In this document: positions 40,427 to 43,012 of the stretch, piece by piece
Position numbering within the stretch: position 1 is the stretch's first letter
Layout: each line of letters begins with the position of its first letter
Source: Bacteroides finegoldii DSM 17565
GTDB taxonomy: Bacteria; Bacteroidota; Bacteroidia; Bacteroidales; Bacteroidaceae
Reading direction: 5' to 3'
Assembly: GCF_000156195.1 (NCBI RefSeq)
Contig: NZ_GG688331.1
Coordinates: forward strand, 17,420-60,431
Length of the DNA stretch: 43,012 nucleotides
Notes under the pieces: generated by a model
What the model was told of the DNA's origin: nothing
The model's input: only the letters and a program-made list of their open reading frames with translations
The model's database searches: none
Made by a program: the position numbers and the translations under genes

Positions 40427-41584
40427 ATGGATTACAAAAAATTATTAGGGGATATAATCAATGCCATTCCCCAATCAATTACTCCAACCAATAAGAAGGG
40501 GACGAATGCTGAAATCTGTGACAAGATACAGCAGACGGCGATCAGTATCGGTCATCCTTTCCAAACTTTCAGGGACCAGTGTGTTTATTGTTACACCGGA
40601 AACCATTGGGTTAGTATTGACGACTTTGATTTGAAAATATTTCTCAGGGAAGCTTTGGGGAGAATGACAAATAATATGGTGGAAGCATCACAAAGGGAAG
40701 TGGTGGAAGGATTATTCAAGCAGTTTCCATATACGGTGATGGGATTGGCGGTAGAGCAGGACAAGGAGAAAATTAACTTTCAGAACGGTACTTTTAATCT
40801 TAAAACCGGAAGGCTGGAACAACATCTGTATTTGGATTATTTCAGGTATGTTCTTCCTTACCCCTATAACCTAAATGCGACGTGTCAGATGTTTATGAAG
40901 TACTTGGACAGAGTATTACCGGACAAGGACGCTCAGAAGGTGTTGGCTGAATATATCGGTTGGATCTTTACTCCTTTGAAACTGGAGAAGGTCTTGTTCC
41001 TCTATGGCTCTGGAAAAAATGGGAAATCGGTGTTCGTGGATATTGTCGAGGCTCTTCTGGGTAAGGAGAATATTTCCCATGAATCTTTGTCGGACATGTG
41101 TGGTGAGAATGGAGACAGAAGCAGGGCAAATTTATCAGGAAAATTGCTGAATACCTGCTCTGATGTCGCTCCAAATGCTTTCTCGGGGGATATTTTCAAA
41201 CGTATTGCCAGTGGAGAACCTATCAGCACCAGACAACTATATAAGGATGTGGCAACACTTACCGATTACGCCAAAATGCTTTTCTGTCTGAACGAACTTC
41301 CGAGAACCAATGACAAATCGAACGGATATTTCAGGAGGTTTCTTATCGTTCCCTTCAAAGTCCAGATACCCAAATCGGAAGTGGATCCGAAACTGGCTGA
41401 GAAGATTGTTTCTACAGAGTTACCCGGAATTATGAACTGGGTGCTTGAAGGTAGAAAACGGTTAATTACTCAATCCGGTTTTACAGAATCTTCATTATGC
41501 CAAAAACAATTGGAGGAATACCGTTATGGCAGTGGAGTACGGAAGAAAGTAAACCTGATTCTACCTGATGGATTTAAGTTATAA
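40427..41584 (+). CDS. P4-type primase-helicase (second copy)
   Basis: I start at ATG 40427 (MDYKKLLGDIINAIPQ), 4 nt after the previous stop, giving 385 aa; the longer frame overlaps the VirE_N gene. It is collinear with the first primase-helicase: Walker A GSGKNGKS, GKLLNTCSDVAPN, FKRIASGEP, LFCLNELPRTND and NGYFRRFLIVPF. It ends soon after the helicase core (GVRKKVNLILPDGFKL), lacking the ~75-residue C-terminal domain seen in the first copy. It may be an older diverged paralogue or a C-terminally shortened form. A terminator follows directly. Confidence 0.85.
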   Translation: MDYKKLLGDIINAIPQSITPTNKKGTNAEICDKIQQTAISIGHPFQTFRDQCVYCYTGNHWVSIDDFDLKIFLREALGRMTNNMVEASQREVVEGLFKQFPYTVMGLAVEQDKEKINFQNGTFNLKTGRLEQHLYLDYFRYVLPYPYNLNATCQMFMKYLDRVLPDKDAQKVLAEYIGWIFTPLKLEKVLFLYGSGKNGKSVFVDIVEALLGKENISHESLSDMCGENGDRSRANLSGKLLNTCSDVAPNAFSGDIFKRIASGEPISTRQLYKDVATLTDYAKMLFCLNELPRTNDKSNGYFRRFLIVPFKVQIPKSEVDPKLAEKIVSTELPGIMNWVLEGRKRLITQSGFTESSLCQKQLEEYRYGSGVRKKVNLILPDGFKL

Positions 41585-41592
41585 AAGAAAAG

Positions 41593-41633
41593 AGGAGACT
41601 GAACTTAATTGTCCGGTCTCCTTATTCTTTTTT
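41593..41633 (+). terminator. Terminator of the replication block
   Basis: AGGAGAC (41593-41599) pairs with GTCTCCT (41616-41622), followed by TATTCTTTTTT. It lies just after the second primase-helicase stop. Confidence 0.75.
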
Positions 41634-41680
41634 ATATACAATATATCCAATAGATAGGCATCGTTATGCTTTCATTGAAA

Positions 41681-42163
41681 TCAGCAAAGATATTTTTTGT
41701 ATTCCTCCCTAAGCTGTTTTTGTATAGAAATAATTATATTTTTCTGATTCTCTATCAATTTTGAATAATCATTAAAAGCAAGAGCTTCTTCTTTTTGTAG
41801 CATTTCGTATTCAATCTGATTATTTTTGGAATCAAGTTTAGATATTTTTTCGCCTATTTCTTGAATTTCTACAAGTTTGTCATTTATATCACTCAATGAT
41901 TCCGTAGCATGAAATTTTCTTTCAATCTCCTGAAAATCATAGTACAAATATAAAGGGTCAAGCCTACTTACTGATTCTTCAAATAGATTATTACATTTCA
42001 TTATTAATTTTTGCAATGCAAGCCATGTAGTTTGATTGCTTGTGTCTATTCCCTTGATTGTGATTTGCATCATATTATATGTATCCAATGCTTCCTGATA
42101 CCATGCTATCGCTTTTTCCACTACATCTGTTTTTCTTTTAAAAATTATATTTTCTTTATTCAT
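41681..42163 (-). CDS. Coiled-coil hypothetical protein, 160 aa
   Basis: This 160-aa protein is almost wholly helical and charged, with likely coiled coil at residues ~85-155 (DINDKLVEIQEIGEKISKLD, then QKNIIISIQKQLREEYKKYL). There is no signal peptide and no known motif. It is AT-rich. It is read opposite to the replication block and starts 11 nt after the stop of the minus-strand frame upstream, so the two may form an operon. Function unknown. Confidence 0.6.
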   Translation of the reverse strand: MNKENIIFKRKTDVVEKAIAWYQEALDTYNMMQITIKGIDTSNQTTWLALQKLIMKCNNLFEESVSRLDPLYLYYDFQEIERKFHATESLSDINDKLVEIQEIGEKISKLDSKNNQIEYEMLQKEEALAFNDYSKLIENQKNIIISIQKQLREEYKKYLC

Positions 42164-42174
42164 TTTCTACAGTT

Positions 42175-42483
42175 TTATCCTGCTATTGGTAGTGGATATG
42201 AACTGATTCCAATAGCATTCGGTTGATAAATAAAAGGATAATCACTCTTAATTACAGTACTATTGGAATCTTCATCTGATCCTGTAGAATAGATATGGTA
42301 TCTTGCTGAGATATAAATATTCCTTATTTGGAAATCTATATGCCATTGGGGTTTACTATATGTGGACTTTGCTACATAATAATAACTATGTACAATATTG
42401 TCTAAAAGTTCATCTGTTCTTTGTATGCTCAGTTTTTGGATGATATTGTTATCAATGACGGTTCCCCTGTTATTATTCCTCAA
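42175..42483 (-). CDS. Doubtful hypothetical frame, 102 aa
   Basis: This is a 102-codon minus-strand frame ending in DYPFIYQPNAIGISSYPLPIAG, tightly spaced (11 nt) before the coiled-coil gene. Its last ~80 codons look protein-like. Its first ~20 codons (MRNNNRGTVIDNN...) run antisense to the start of the plus-strand surface-protein remnant and are probably not genuine. It may be a gene that lost its own 5' end at the element junction. No family recognised. Confidence 0.35.
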   Translation of the reverse strand: MRNNNRGTVIDNNIIQKLSIQRTDELLDNIVHSYYYVAKSTYSKPQWHIDFQIRNIYISARYHIYSTGSDEDSNSTVIKSDYPFIYQPNAIGISSYPLPIAG

Positions 42484-43012
42484 GGTAGTAAATCTGTTAC
42501 ATTTGATTGGGAATTAGGTGCTAATTTTATGTTGGAGAATGGTGAAATAGCCGAGAAGTTTAACTTGAATCTACAATTTGAGATTAAAACTGAAGATTCA
42601 ACGGTAAAATTAGACGACACAAGAGACCTTATGACAGTATATATAGAGAAGATGGTTAAGAATTTGGAACAGCCGGAAAACCGATACCGGAAAGCTGGCA
42701 CCAATTGAACAAAAAAGGTTGGGAAATATCTGAGATTGATTCTGATATTCTCAGTAGCCGTTTTCCTGATAACTTAATAAAATATGGCGAAAAGACGGTA
42801 ACGATAGTAACAAAGCTATAGAAATATTTGTTGCAGCTAAGAGGTTTGTACCAAGAAGCAATTTCCTTTTTACTGTAGATATGCAGAATGCTCAAACTTT
42901 CTCTGGTATCAGAGTTAAATATCTTGGTAGCAATCCAAGCAACTTCTATAAAGAAGTGACGATTTCTCTTTCTAGTAATAATTCCACTTGGACTAAAGTA
43001 GGAACGATCGAG
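42421..43012 (+). pseudogene. Truncated, frameshifted surface protein with discoidin-like domain (partial)
   Basis: Three plus-strand pieces follow one another in three frames. The first, 42421 to ~42660, reads DDIVINDGSPVIIPQGSKSV and looks like the end of a DUF1735-type beta domain. The second, ~42660 to ~42780, reads GKPIPESWHQLNKKGWEISE. The third, ~42782 to the window end, reads FVPRSNFLFTVDMQNAQTFS and VTISLSSNNSTWTKVGTI, typical of an F5/8 type C (discoidin) carbohydrate-binding domain. Each change is a -1 shift. No start codon or signal peptide is present, so the 5' end is missing. Sequencing indels could explain the shifts but not the missing N-terminus. The gene continues past the window. 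Confidence 0.6.

Larger units (their letters stand above)
30983..42405. mobile_element. Putative integrated island with duplicated P4-type primases
   Basis: A tyrosine recombinase gene at the left is followed by cargo, HTH, DGQHR, LRR and replication genes, all on the plus strand. Two minus-strand unknown genes and then a truncated surface-protein gene mark the right side. The lower GC of the int and cargo genes compared with the flanks supports transfer. No relaxase, mating-pair or structural phage genes are seen, so the type (satellite, mobilizable or decayed element) is open. Boundaries are approximate: I found no convincing direct repeats (attL/attR), and the end could lie beyond the window. 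Confidence 0.5.

Noticed and set aside
42011..42226. Plus-strand frame ending in FYPAIGSGYELIPIAFG
   Set aside because: The frame lies antisense to the coiled-coil gene for most of its length and has Cys/Ile-rich shadow composition; the protein-like end is short.
31114..42440. Possible attL/attR direct repeat between GTACGCTCA (near 31117) and GTATGCTCAG (near 42423)
   Set aside because: Only about 8 of 9 bases match and the flanks do not align; too weak to define element ends.

Overview
The window looks like a Bacteroides chromosome segment (Bacteroidales gut commensal). The evidence is a SusC/SusD pair, a type B L31, a methylmalonyl-CoA decarboxylase sodium pump of the succinate-propionate pathway, and repeated TAnnTTTG (Bacteroides -7) promoter elements. 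I see no rRNA, tRNA or CRISPR array.

Layout of the conserved part (1-30.9 kb). A minus-strand RND efflux operon (adaptor, permease, TolC-like channel; 341-5742) is followed by a small unknown gene and rpmE. Class II fructose-bisphosphate aldolase is on the plus strand at 7.0 kb. At 8.1-12.7 kb a five-gene minus-strand operon encodes methylmalonyl-CoA epimerase and a sodium-pumping methylmalonyl-CoA decarboxylase, including an unusual lamin-tail/OadG-type fusion subunit. A plus-strand cluster follows at 13.97-17.37 kb: carbonic anhydrase, nitroreductase, small membrane protein, DUF2520 oxidoreductase, KdsC and Maf. Then come a large TPR protein, pgk, an MFS-nth pair, pheS, and an isolated SusC/SusD pair divergent from a secreted protein with a TonB-like C-terminal domain. 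The 30.2-30.7 kb gap is non-coding and full of degenerate repeats, including about 210 bp with a 22-bp period.

Accessory part (about 31.0-42.4 kb). A tyrosine recombinase with a complete catalytic set opens an apparent integrated element. It continues with an AT-rich two-gene cargo (59-aa and 491-aa proteins of unknown function, the larger with a membrane segment), an AlpA/DUF3853-like helix-turn-helix protein, a DGQHR/ParB-like protein, a gene broken by an in-frame stop, an unknown protein, a BspA-type leucine-rich-repeat protein, and a replication block. That block has a P4-type primase-helicase, a VirE_N/BT4734-type primase and a second, paralogous P4-type primase-helicase. No relaxase, conjugation or virion gene is visible. 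The gene set (integrase, HTH, duplicated primase-helicases, cargo) resembles a satellite-like or mobilizable island, but this is inference. A ~40-codon small ORF is present twice, ahead of two of the element's genes. A dnaX-like A AAA AAG heptamer lies near the 3' end of the first primase gene.

Right edge (42.4-43.0 kb). The plus strand carries a 5'-truncated, twice-frameshifted gene whose pieces resemble a Bacteroides surface protein with a discoidin (F5/8 type C)-like domain. It is truncated about where the element genes end, so the element boundary probably lies near 42.2-42.4 kb.
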